Below, piece after piece: positions 56,638-64,000 of a stretch of 64,000 nt of DNA. Position numbers and translations under genes: made by a program. The stretch's first letter is position 1, and the number at the start of each line of letters is the position of its first letter. The stretch lies in contig CAZYHC010000007.1 of the NCBI GenBank assembly GCA_964646625.1, positions 82,523 through 146,522 on the forward strand, in the 5' to 3' direction. The stretch comes from DAOULT01 sp964646625. Lineage in GTDB: Bacteria > Chloroflexota > Anaerolineae > CAZYHC01. The notes beneath the pieces are model-generated. The model searched no databases. It was given only the letters and a program-made list of their open reading frames with translations, and was not told where the DNA came from.

Positions 56638-57660
56638 ATGAAAACTCGGGGGTGTGATTTGCAAGACAGACTGGCAAGCATTATTACCTGCAAGACAGGC
56701 TCGCAGGCGTTATTAGCACTGGTCCTGGTCACGTTGGTGCCGTCCGCCTGTGGTCAGATCATCACTCCGACGCCCATCATGCCTACCCCTACCGTTCAGG
56801 CCGAGGTCACTTCAGGGCCACAGGCCACAGCCACGCCCCTGTTTGCTACGCCAGCGCCTACCTTTACTCCCACCGTTACCCCCACTCCCATCATATACGT
56901 GGTGCAAAAGGGCGATACCCTGCTGGGCATCGCCGCCCAATTCGGGGTGAGCGTGGAGGCCATCCAGGAGGCCAACGGGATCGTCGATCCCAGACGGTTG
57001 CAGATCGGACAGGAGCTGGTCATCCCCCAGGAAGAGGGTGATCAGACCAGTCCCCCTACTCCAACCCCCACGGCCGTGCCCTATGCCATCGAAAACGTCG
57101 GCCTCTACGAAACGCCGGCCGGCGGTCTGTGGTTGCTGGGGGAGATGCACAACATCACCACCGCCGACATTGAACAGGTCCAGGTAGAGGTCTCGTTGCA
57201 GGATGAAAGGAACCAGGTGTTGGCCAGGGCCACGGCCTTCACTGCCCTGGATATAATCCCTTCCGGTGGACGGGCGCCCTTTGCCGTTCTTTTCAGGGAG
57301 CCGCCACCCGCTTTTGCCAAATACCAGGCCATCGCCCTGAGCGCCGTGATGGTGGCCCGGCTGGGGACCGCCTATCGGGACCTGGCGGTCGTCAACCATC
57401 AGGGGGAGGCCAGGGAGGGCCTGTCGTATTACGTGGTCACGGGAGAGGTCAGGAATACGGGCCAGAGTGAGGCCGAGTCCGTCACCGTGATAATCACCGC
57501 TTATGACCCCGCAGGATTGGTGACCGGCATCCGGGCTATCGATCTGACGGCCAGCGTGCTGGCCCCAGGGCAGAGTGTCCCTTTCCAGGCCAACCTCTCT
57601 CCGGCCGGGAACGAGATCGTGACCTATACCGTTCAGGTTCAGGGCCGACGGGTGGAGTAG
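56638..57660 (+). CDS. LysM-domain lipoprotein with FxLYD-like domain
   Basis: A 340-residue predicted lipoprotein. Lipobox VPSACG (Cys about 39), a Pro/Thr-rich spacer, one LysM repeat (about 90-137: YVVQKGDTLLGIAAQFGVSVEAIQEAN...IGQELVIP), a second Pro/Thr spacer, then two beta domains (about 150-335) resembling FxLYD modules. LysM binds peptidoglycan or chitin-like glycans, so the protein tethers its beta domains near the wall. Its first 30 codons include a 27-nt direct repeat (56660-56715); an in-frame TTG at 56659 is an alternative start. Confidence 0.8.
   Translation: MKTRGCDLQDRLASIITCKTGSQALLALVLVTLVPSACGQIITPTPIMPTPTVQAEVTSGPQATATPLFATPAPTFTPTVTPTPIIYVVQKGDTLLGIAAQFGVSVEAIQEANGIVDPRRLQIGQELVIPQEEGDQTSPPTPTPTAVPYAIENVGLYETPAGGLWLLGEMHNITTADIEQVQVEVSLQDERNQVLARATAFTALDIIPSGGRAPFAVLFREPPPAFAKYQAIALSAVMVARLGTAYRDLAVVNHQGEAREGLSYYVVTGEVRNTGQSEAESVTVIITAYDPAGLVTGIRAIDLTASVLAPGQSVPFQANLSPAGNEIVTYTVQVQGRRVE
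56660..56715. repeat. 27-nt direct repeat in the 5' end of the LysM lipoprotein gene
   Basis: Units 56660-56686 and 56689-56715 (beginning TGCAAGACAG and ending TTATTA) match at 23 of 27 positions, period 29. They code for the n-region of the lipoprotein signal. Confidence 0.8.
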
Positions 57661-57697
57661 ACAGGGAATAGGGAATTGGGAATAGGGGTATGAATTT

Positions 57698-58348
57698 ATG
57701 ACCGAATTCTTTTACGCTTTTTTCAGGACGATCGTCATTCTGGCCGTGCGCCTTCTCACCCGTTGGGAGGTGGTGGGACGGGAAAACGTGCCTGCCACCG
57801 GCCCTTTCATGGTTGTTTCCAATCACATCCACCTCTTCGATCCGCCGCTGCTGATGGCCTCTTTACCTCGCCGGGTCAGGCCCCTGATGGCCGATAAGTG
57901 GAGACGTAAACCTCTTCTGGGGCTTCTGTTGAGCACTGCTGGCCCGGTGTTCATCCGGCGAGGCGAGGTGGATCGCAAGGCGCTGCGTGAGATATTTGCC
58001 GTCCTGGAGCGTGGCGAACCGCTGGCGCTGGCGCCAGAAGGAACCAGGAGCCCTGATGGTACTTTAAAAAAAGGACGGGCTGGAGTAGCCTACATCGCTT
58101 TACGGACGGGGGTGCCCATCGTTCCGGCGGGGGTGAGTGGCATTGATAAAGTGTTCAGTTGTTGGAAGAAGTTCCGTCGTCCTCCGGCCAGGGTGGTTTT
58201 TGGGAAGCCTTTCACCCTGCCCCAGCCGGCCCAAAAAGCCAGAGGCGAGGAGTTGGAGGGCCTGACTGACCTGATCATGTATCGCCTCGCCGAGCTCCTG
58301 CCCCAGGAGTATCGGGGCGTTTACGGCGGGCCCCGTGAGGAGGAGTAA
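57698..58348 (+). CDS. plsC: 1-acyl-sn-glycerol-3-phosphate acyltransferase (PlsC family)
   Basis: A 216-residue acyltransferase of phospholipid synthesis. The HX4D motif is in SNHIHLFDP, the glycerol-phosphate site in FIRRGEVDRKAL, motif III EGTRSPDGTLKKG, and motif IV VPIVPAGVSG. An N-terminal helix (about 5-22) anchors it to the membrane. The length is at the short end of the family but complete. It is preceded by a GGGAATAGGGAATTGGG purine-rich repeat (57661-57690) and followed by a small hairpin terminator. Confidence 0.9.
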   Translation: MTEFFYAFFRTIVILAVRLLTRWEVVGRENVPATGPFMVVSNHIHLFDPPLLMASLPRRVRPLMADKWRRKPLLGLLLSTAGPVFIRRGEVDRKALREIFAVLERGEPLALAPEGTRSPDGTLKKGRAGVAYIALRTGVPIVPAGVSGIDKVFSCWKKFRRPPARVVFGKPFTLPQPAQKARGEELEGLTDLIMYRLAELLPQEYRGVYGGPREEE

Positions 58349-58449
58349 TTAAAATCTAGCACGGTAGCGGAAATTTCTAACCTTTTTCCTACCTTTTTTA
58401 TACCCTTGTCTAACCTTTCAAGTGTAAAATTAAAGTAACTACTTACTTG

Positions 58450-58470
58450 TTCCCGACAGGGAATTTTTTT
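58450..58470 (+). terminator. terminator after plsC
   Basis: Stem TTCCC-GACA-GGGAA followed by seven T. The stem is short but the T-tract is good. Confidence 0.65.
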
Positions 58471-58728
58471 GCCGTTAGAGTGCCCGTTACGTTTCACTTA
58501 TGCGCTCAAGCCGCCACATAGTAGACCGTGTGGACCTTGCCGGCCACTAGGCCAGTCGTTACCGTAAAAGGCTCTTAGTGATGGGGCAATAGCGGTGCTC
58601 CGTGTTACTTGGAGGAGACCAGGATATGGCACCGGGGCCAGCCCGTCGCATTCAGGCTAACCGATGTACGTTTGAGAAAGGGCATATCATACAGCCGCGC
58701 ATGGTTAAATGCCGGCTGTGTTTTTTGT
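58471..58728 (+). ncRNA. candidate structured RNA or attenuator leader upstream of the C25 protease
   Basis: This 258-nt noncoding stretch between two terminators shows compatible pairings: GTGCCC (58480-58485) with GGGCAT (58680-58685), CTCAAG (58505-58510) with TTTGAG (58671-58676), hairpin CCACA/TGTGG (58514-58533), and CGGTGC (58593-58598) with GCACCG (58629-58634). It ends in a strong terminator hairpin ACAGCCG-N-GCAT...ATGC-CGGCTGT plus TTTTTT (58691-58726). I could not match it to a riboswitch class, 6S, tmRNA, SRP or RNase P RNA. It could be an sRNA or a regulated leader of the gene at 58769. Everything here is by eye. Confidence 0.45.
58691..58726 (+). terminator. strong terminator before the C25 protease gene
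   Basis: ACAGCCG and GCAT pair with ATGC and CGGCTGT around a 6-nt loop, followed by GTTTTTT. It lies 43 bp upstream of the GTG start at 58769, so either it ends an independent RNA or acts as an attenuator. Confidence 0.85.
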
Positions 58729-58768
58729 CGCAGGGACAATATGATGTTTATTTAAAGGAGGTAGTACG

Positions 58769-61615
58769 GTGAATAAAAGGTCTTTGATCGAGCGGGCGTT
58801 TATACTGAATCTGGTTCTTTTGCTGGCCATGACCCTGGGCCCGGCCGGTCTCCTGACGGTTCAAGCCAATGGTTGCACCGAGGCGGATTTAGTGGTGCAC
58901 GAAATGAAAGTGAGGACCGAGGCCGGCGTTTTTCTGAACCCTGGAGATACCGTACCGGAAGGGACCCGCATTAAAGTGTTCGTGACCATCAAGAACGTCG
59001 GCAACGTCACTTCAGACGATTTCTGGATGCGGGTTTATGATAACGATGATCCCTTTGCCACCACTGCCGTACATATCATTGCGCCAGGAGAAACCAGAGA
59101 GCGCTTCACTGATTACCACACCATGCAGGGAGCGGGGAGGCATGTACTGAGGGTGGATTTAGATATCAACGACGAGGTTGAGGAGTGTGACGAGACCAAT
59201 AACAGCGCCACATTCGTTATATATGTCGAAGGAGAGGGTGGCACTTATGAGGCGCGGTGGGTCAGCCAGGCCTACGAAGGGGACGAAAATGGCCCCTTTG
59301 TTCCCGTGCCTATCGCCGGGCAGTCTGAGGAACTGTGGGTGCGGTTCGAGAACACTGGCACCGCCGTCTGGACGACTGACAACGTGAGGCTGAAACCGCA
59401 GGCCCGCGACAACCCTGGCGACCCTCCGGACCTCCGTTTCTCCTGTAACGGGGGCGATGCGGTCGTTTCTCTCTGCAACGTCATCAGCGATGACAACGGG
59501 GACGGATTGGTGGATCCTGGTGAGAGCGGCGAGTTCTGCATCCAGCTATGCGGGAATGCCCAACCCGTTGGTCCATACGTGCATGCCATTGACTTGGGGC
59601 TGTGGATTCAGAGCGCAGGGGAGTTTATGGACGATCCCACTAACGGTAACCCCTGGGGGAAGGCCAATGTCTGGTGGAACGTTGAGGTTCAAGAGTCCAC
59701 CTCCTCGACGCTTATCCTGGTCAACCGGGAGAAAGTCTCCGAACTGTTCGGCGACTCTGTGGCGACGGAGCTTATGAGCAAGCTCGACAGCCTGGCGGCC
59801 CATCCCAGGGTAAACGGGCTGGTCATCCAGGTGGAGCACGACCCGGATGTGGCCGCCGCTTATGCCGCGCGCGGTGATAACTACGGTGACAGGGACAGGG
59901 CCAACGCCGTAGCGGAGGCCATCAGGCAGGTGATCCTGGCCCAATGGGACGCAGATCCTGAGGTGGAGTACCTGGTCCTTGTGGGTGATGATCGTGTAAT
60001 GCCCTTCTATCGCACGGTTGACGGCACATCTACACCTGATCCATGGACCCTGACCGATGACTTTTACCTCGATCATGAACCCACCCCCTGCTCAGACTGC
60101 GCCAACCCGAATGTATACATTCCTGACCTGGCGGGCGGGCGATTGTTGGAGGCCCCAGACCAGATCATCGGCCAGCTTGACACCTTCCTGGCTGGTAGCG
60201 AGTTAAATCTCAGCAGTGCCGCTGTTACTGGCTATGAATTTATGATAGACTGCGGCGCGGTTCATTGCAATACTTTGCAGGCTGATAACCTCACCACCGA
60301 CTGCACCCTGATCGGCGAGTCGTGGACCAGTAATGACTTTATCAGCAGGGTGTTGCATACCTACCACGACGCTACCTCCATCAATGGCCACGCAAGTTCG
60401 TATGGTTTCGGTACACCCAGTGGGGTCGTCAATGTTTCAGATTTCACCAACTCGCCGCTTGATTTTGCGCGAGCCATCTTCTATACGACTGGTTGTCACG
60501 CTGGCGAGAACGTATTGGGGAGCCTGGACTTGCCGGAAGGCCTGGCCATCAAAAGGGCTAACTACATCGCTAACACCGGCTACGGGTGGGGTTCCAGAGT
60601 TAGTGTGGGGCTGTCTGAAGAGTTGATGTGGAACTTCACCAGGCAACTGGTCGTCGGTACGCACTCCTCGCCGGGCAGGGCCTTGAAGCTGGCCAAGCAG
60701 CAGTACTTTGCGGACCATCCTGCGCCCGGTGTTTACGATGAGAAGATTACCACGGAGAGCACGCTGTATGGCCTGCCGATGTATGGAGTGATCTCACCAG
60801 CGGTCTTTCTATCGGCGGCAGACATCGGTATCAGGGTGAGCGTTGTACAGACGCCCCTGGGGAACGGCCTTCATAAAGACAGCGCCTCCTATTCCTGGTC
60901 AATGCCAACGCCAGTGAGTTCGCCCGAAGGAACTTACTACACTATATACGGAACTGTAATCGGCCGGGACGGCGAGCCGATTCTGCCTCGGTTCTCACAC
61001 GACGTCAGCAAATCCGGGCTGGCATTACATGGGGTGGTCTTCACTGGCGGTTCTTACACAACCGTCAGCCAGGATCCCCCCCTCCAGCGCTTCGTCACTA
61101 CCGCCGTGCAGGCCAGGCCAGTTGCCCAGAGCTTCAGCGCCCCTGGTTGGTATCCTGAAATCTTCTTCACCCACAATGTATTGAAACTGAAAGCAATGGA
61201 TAGGGCGATGCTGGTGGCTGCGGCCGGGCAGTACAATCCCAATCTCACCACGAACCAACAGCGTGTCTATACCGGTATGAGCTTCGACATCTACTATCAC
61301 CAAAGCTCCAGCGATTGGACGCCGCCTCGTATCTGGACCATAGACAAAAATGTAACGGGAAGCACGGTTAAGGTGACCGTGAACGCCAGCGACGCCTCTG
61401 GCCTGGAGGCCGTCGTGGTCGCTTACACGGGTGGAGATGGGACGTGGAATAGCCAAGCTCTTACGCTGGTTGCTGGTTTGTGGACAGGGTCTTTCCCTGG
61501 CTCGGCAGATACCGAAATCCTGGTCCAGGCGGTCGATAAAGCTGGTAACGTGAACGTGGGTAATGAGGAAAACGGTGACTTACACCTGCCCATTATCCTG
61601 AATGGCTTCGGTTAA
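58769..61615 (+). CDS. secreted gingipain-like (C25) cysteine protease with CARDB and Ig-like domains
   Basis: A 948-residue exported protein: signal peptide (1-33), a CARDB adhesion-type domain (about 38-155, ending VEECDETNNSATFVI), a second Ig-like domain (about 160-308), a C25 caspase-fold catalytic domain (about 315-690) and a C-terminal Ig-like domain (about 845-935). The catalytic dyad is visible as His541 (SINGHASSYG) and Cys576 (YTTGCHAGEN), 35 residues apart as in gingipains. It ends LHLPIILNGFG, like the tail of the M23 peptidase at 2968-4002. The start is GTG with AAAGGAGG. It overlaps the convergent BNR gene by 4 bp. Its substrate is unknown. Confidence 0.88.
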   Translation: MNKRSLIERAFILNLVLLLAMTLGPAGLLTVQANGCTEADLVVHEMKVRTEAGVFLNPGDTVPEGTRIKVFVTIKNVGNVTSDDFWMRVYDNDDPFATTAVHIIAPGETRERFTDYHTMQGAGRHVLRVDLDINDEVEECDETNNSATFVIYVEGEGGTYEARWVSQAYEGDENGPFVPVPIAGQSEELWVRFENTGTAVWTTDNVRLKPQARDNPGDPPDLRFSCNGGDAVVSLCNVISDDNGDGLVDPGESGEFCIQLCGNAQPVGPYVHAIDLGLWIQSAGEFMDDPTNGNPWGKANVWWNVEVQESTSSTLILVNREKVSELFGDSVATELMSKLDSLAAHPRVNGLVIQVEHDPDVAAAYAARGDNYGDRDRANAVAEAIRQVILAQWDADPEVEYLVLVGDDRVMPFYRTVDGTSTPDPWTLTDDFYLDHEPTPCSDCANPNVYIPDLAGGRLLEAPDQIIGQLDTFLAGSELNLSSAAVTGYEFMIDCGAVHCNTLQADNLTTDCTLIGESWTSNDFISRVLHTYHDATSINGHASSYGFGTPSGVVNVSDFTNSPLDFARAIFYTTGCHAGENVLGSLDLPEGLAIKRANYIANTGYGWGSRVSVGLSEELMWNFTRQLVVGTHSSPGRALKLAKQQYFADHPAPGVYDEKITTESTLYGLPMYGVISPAVFLSAADIGIRVSVVQTPLGNGLHKDSASYSWSMPTPVSSPEGTYYTIYGTVIGRDGEPILPRFSHDVSKSGLALHGVVFTGGSYTTVSQDPPLQRFVTTAVQARPVAQSFSAPGWYPEIFFTHNVLKLKAMDRAMLVAAAGQYNPNLTTNQQRVYTGMSFDIYYHQSSSDWTPPRIWTIDKNVTGSTVKVTVNASDASGLEAVVVAYTGGDGTWNSQALTLVAGLWTGSFPGSADTEILVQAVDKAGNVNVGNEENGDLHLPIILNGFG

Positions 61616-62778
61616 TCGGTGGGGAGCAAGTCGTAGACCCAAAAGCCGTCATCGGAGGCCAGGCAGAGAGTGGAGCGTCCAAAGGCCACGTCGTGGACGT
61701 TCATCGGACGGGGCAGAAGCAGGGTCAGCCAAGTGGCTCCGCCATCTTCGCTAACCAACACATTCTCCACAGGCGGAGATTCGGGATAGGTGGATACCTC
61801 GGCACAGGCCAGGCGGTCGCCGTTGGCCGGGTCTGCGGCCAGGTCGAGATAAGGGAAGAAGTGTCTTGTTAACGGTAGATGGCCCCGTCGCTCCGCTCTG
61901 CCAGGGCTTAGGTGATACAGGGATACATTCCCTTCCATCCAGCCTTCGTAGGAAGCCAGCACAATGTATAGCTCCTCGCTGTCTGGGATAGGAGCGTAGT
62001 AAGCAAAAGGACTTTCTTCCGGCAAGGGGAGCTCTTCCCAGATAAGCCCTCCGTCCAGGGAACGATGCAGGTAAATCGGATTGGTGGTCACGGAAGTGTA
62101 GGCGACATCCTTGACTTGGCCGTACAAGATAGCATCATCCCCGTAGCGTTGAAAGCCGAAGAATCGCCGGTTGAACCAGCTACCCCGGGGTGGTTTGGGT
62201 GGCAGGGGTAGCTCTGTCCATGTTTCTCCCCCGTCCGACGAGCGGAGCAGGGCTTCTAAACCGCCGCTGCGAGGGTCGGTGGCGAGAAATTCCCAGATAT
62301 ACAGCTCGCCGGTGAGGGGATGGGGATGGGTAGAGAGGGCGTTGGGCGGGAGGGTTTCGGGCGGAGCATACCGCCAGGGCAACTTCGGGGGGTGAAGCTG
62401 AACCCAACTGGCGCCGCCATCGTCGGAACGGGCCAGGGTGGCCGGACAGTCGATGGTGATGAAAGGGGATTGACCGGGCGCATAGGCGTATAGCTCCTCT
62501 TGCCGGGCCGGGCTGGGGATGATCTGCCACGGCCCGGCCTCGGCGGGACGCTCCGGCAGGCCCGCACCGATGCTCTGCCACGAACGGCCACCGTCGTCGC
62601 TGCGTTGCAGATCCGCGCCCAGGCTGACGTATATCTCCCCCCAGGGAGCGACCGTTACCTGATGCACTTCCTGACCGCTAAAGGCAACCTGTCTCCACTC
62701 GCCCCCTTGTGGCCCGAAGGTGAAGGCTACCAACGCCAGCGCCATCAGGCCCATGGATAAAATGACCACTGTTTTCAT
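61612..62778 (-). CDS. exported BNR/Asp-box beta-propeller protein
   Basis: A 388-residue protein with a signal peptide or membrane anchor (1-23) and at least five Asp-boxes (SDDGGRSW, SDDGGASW, SSDGGETW, SLDGGLIW, SEDGGATW), the SxDxGxTW repeats of sialidase and sortilin-like propellers. No sialidase catalytic Arg triad could be assigned, so it is more like the Ycf48/exo-alpha-sialidase-annotated binding proteins. It is convergent with the C25 protease gene. Function unknown, extracytoplasmic. Confidence 0.8.
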   Translation of the reverse strand: MKTVVILSMGLMALALVAFTFGPQGGEWRQVAFSGQEVHQVTVAPWGEIYVSLGADLQRSDDGGRSWQSIGAGLPERPAEAGPWQIIPSPARQEELYAYAPGQSPFITIDCPATLARSDDGGASWVQLHPPKLPWRYAPPETLPPNALSTHPHPLTGELYIWEFLATDPRSGGLEALLRSSDGGETWTELPLPPKPPRGSWFNRRFFGFQRYGDDAILYGQVKDVAYTSVTTNPIYLHRSLDGGLIWEELPLPEESPFAYYAPIPDSEELYIVLASYEGWMEGNVSLYHLSPGRAERRGHLPLTRHFFPYLDLAADPANGDRLACAEVSTYPESPPVENVLVSEDGGATWLTLLLPRPMNVHDVAFGRSTLCLASDDGFWVYDLLPTD

Positions 62779-62882
62779 CCGCCCATCCTCCCAGTACCAG
62801 TTCAGCAGTTTACGTCATGCTTCTTTTTCCAGACAGTGAGTTCACTATACAAGAAAAGGAATAATCTGTCAAGGTCCATAAA

Positions 62883-62924
62883 CAAGAGATACAGGATACA
62901 GAGTTCATGTATCCTGTATCTTGT
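62883..62924 (-). terminator. palindrome downstream of pspA
   Basis: 13-bp perfect arms GATACAGGATACA / TGTATCCTGTATC with a 7-nt loop, outer ACAAG/CTTGT partly pairing. It lies 34 bp past the pspA stop. The T-tract is weak, so it may instead be a dispersed palindromic repeat used as a transcript end. Confidence 0.6.
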
Positions 62925-62957
62925 CTCCGCGTGAGGGGATAGTGTGGTCTGCTTCTA

Positions 62958-63632
62958 CTACAGGCCCAGCTTTTTCTTGCGTTCGGCCAATTGGGAGTCG
63001 ATGGTGTGGCGGTCCAGCACCTCGTCTATCTGATCTTCCAGACGAGAGGCCATCATTTCGCCTTGGGCCGAAGCCTTATCCAGCCGGGCGCGGATGGATT
63101 CGGCCATGCGGGCCACATCCGAATCGCCGGCCCCCATCAGGTCTTCCAGGCCGCTCATGGTCTTGTAAGTGATCTCTTTGGCTTTGGCCAGATCGAGAAG
63201 GGCCTGAAGCTCCTCCCGCTCTTGCTTGATGGTGGTCAGCCTGGCTTCCAGCTTGAGTTTGGCGTCTTTCAGCTTCTCGTACTCTTCTTGCTGGCGCTCG
63301 TACTGTTCTTTATACTCCGTGGCCAGGCGCATGGAGGAGTTGTATTTGCTCTGCTGGGCCACGGCCAGCTCCTCCTTGCTTTGTTGCAGAAGGATATTGA
63401 TGCTCTTGTCCAGTTCCTCGGCCTTGGCCTGGTATTCCTCGAACTTGCGCTTGAGAGTGTTAACCTGGCCCCCCACCGTGAGAGCGGCATCCTCCAGGTC
63501 CTCCAGGTTGTCCTCCACCTGCCGGATGTATTGGTTGATGACCGCCAGTGAGTTCTGCTTCAGAGCCCGATCAACCAGATCGTGTAAATTGGCGGAAATC
63601 AAAGTGCTTACTTTCTCTAGCAAACTTGCCAT
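62958..63632 (-). CDS. pspA: PspA/IM30-family membrane-stress protein
   Basis: A 224-residue almost entirely helical coiled-coil protein with the PspA/Vipp1 pattern: SLLEKVSTLISANLHDLVDRA amphipathic start that binds membranes, AVINQYIRQVEDNLEDLEDAA, then long heptad helices and a C-terminal IDEVLDRHTIDSQLAERKKKLGL. ESCRT-III-like proteins of this family polymerise on damaged membranes. No pspF or pspB/C is adjacent. AAGGAGG precedes the ATG. Confidence 0.88.
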   Translation of the reverse strand: MASLLEKVSTLISANLHDLVDRALKQNSLAVINQYIRQVEDNLEDLEDAALTVGGQVNTLKRKFEEYQAKAEELDKSINILLQQSKEELAVAQQSKYNSSMRLATEYKEQYERQQEEYEKLKDAKLKLEARLTTIKQEREELQALLDLAKAKEITYKTMSGLEDLMGAGDSDVARMAESIRARLDKASAQGEMMASRLEDQIDEVLDRHTIDSQLAERKKKLGL

Positions 63633-63676
63633 TTGAACCTCCTTAACTTTTGATTCTCAGTGGTGCATCTGACCCT

Positions 63677-63697
63677 ATCATACCACCTTATCGGTGG
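63677..63697 (-). promoter_or_regulatory. possible pspA promoter with inverted repeat
   Basis: On the minus strand TATGAT (63677-63682) could be a -10, 44 bp before the pspA start codon. It is preceded directly by an inverted repeat CCACC-N5-GGTGG (63683-63697) in the spacer, which might bind a regulator. No convincing -35 was found. Confidence 0.35.
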
Positions 63698-63749
63698 GCT
63701 TGCATGACATTGGACTGACGAAAAGCTGACAAATTGGGTACTCGCTTCC

Positions 63750-64000
63750 CTACACCGCTCTAAGCGCCTGATCACCACCCCCTCTGGGGATAAACCTCAA
63801 GTGTAGGAGCCGCTGTGTTCCCTCGCTCACCCTGAACCGTTCGTCGATGCGCCAACCGGCCACCCAGGCGATTTCTTCTCCTGACACTCCTTCCTCTGAA
63901 ACCAGAGTTGAAACCAGAATGGGCACGACCTCCCGCCAGCGGCCTGGAATCTTGACGTTGATCATGAACTCTCTCATCAGCTTCCAGCGTCCGCCCATGC
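63750..64000 (-). CDS. hypothetical protein, possibly 5'-truncated by the window edge
   Basis: Not recognised. The minus-strand frame is open from the right edge; the first ATG in the window is at 63998 and another (MREFMINVKIPGRW) is at 63977. The visible 82 residues have a WREVVPILVSTLVSEEGVSGEEIAWVAGWRIDERF core, and no membrane segment. No ribosome binding site can be confirmed, so the true start may lie outside the window. Confidence 0.4.
   Translation of the reverse strand, partial: MGGRWKLMREFMINVKIPGRWREVVPILVSTLVSEEGVSGEEIAWVAGWRIDERFRVSEGTQRLLHLRFIPRGGGDQALRAV

Noticed and set aside
58600..58640. Cobalamin riboswitch (a GGAGGAGACCAGG stretch resembles a B12 box)
   Set aside because: The other conserved B12-riboswitch segments (upstream GGGAA-type core and GCCACTG) are not found in the expected order.
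58471..58728. 6S RNA, tmRNA, SRP RNA or RNase P RNA
   Set aside because: None of their diagnostic sequences (e.g. GGAAGCAGC of SRP, GAGGAAAGTCC of RNase P, a tRNA-like TTCGA end) is present; left as unassigned.
1..64000. CRISPR array or complete insertion sequence
   Set aside because: No regularly spaced identical repeats with unique spacers and no transposase gene were found; the palindromic repeats are single, short and dispersed.

Overview
The window looks like a chromosomal segment of an uncultured Chloroflexota bacterium, probably Anaerolineae-like. This is inferred from family content, not from a marker gene. The supporting signs are a tandem array of GT39/PMT-type membrane glycosyltransferases and a DUF2079 protein that share a repeated C-terminal beta-sandwich domain, exported proteins ending in a LPIIL-type tail, AGGAGG-type ribosome binding sites, and many short palindromic repeats, several of them translated inside genes.

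Layout. 1-1961 (minus strand): a Fur-family regulator heads a nickel/cobalt uptake locus (lipoprotein with a His/Cys tail, NikL-like protein, start of CbiM/NikM). 2159-5120 (plus): a QueG-like iron-sulfur protein, a secreted M23 peptidase and two GNAT acetyltransferases. 5160-19384 (plus): a small membrane protein, then a tightly overlapping array of four large GT39-like genes, one DUF2079 gene and one decayed GT39 pseudogene. 19716-22813: a small orphan protein and a MerR/GAF/TPR multidomain regulator.

22845-48081 (all minus) is the most distinctive part, a catabolic cluster of about 25 kb. In transcription order it holds a GntR/FCD regulator with a consensus promoter and palindromic operator, a DapA-family lyase, a UroD-family protein, an enolase-superfamily enzyme, two complete oligopeptide-type ABC importers (each lacking its ATPases), an MFS carrier, a QueG-like protein, a non-pyrrolysine MttB-family methyltransferase, an ornithine-cyclodeaminase-family protein, a DAO-family oxidase, an Asp/Glu-racemase-family protein, an SDR, a second enolase-superfamily enzyme, two MmgE/PrpD proteins and a ThDP enzyme. 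The set resembles a pathway for N-methylated (betaine-type) cyclic amino acids, but that substrate is an inference. The cluster also carries remnants of duplicated transporter genes (a dppC 3' end and a substrate-binding-protein 3' end) and a perfect 32-bp inverted repeat.

48446-50384 (minus): a MacB/LolD-type ABC exporter pair. 50590-52748 (plus): tRNA-Val(UAC) followed by two tandemly duplicated exported proteins with polyglycine linkers; the duplication carried along the 3' end of the tRNA. 52785-58348 (plus): a DUF350 membrane protein, MgtE, another GT39 protein, TrmO, a LysM lipoprotein and PlsC. 58349-61615: an unassigned structured leader ending in a terminator, then a gingipain-like (C25) secreted protease. 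61612-64000 (minus): an exported BNR/Asp-box protein, PspA and a partial hypothetical gene.
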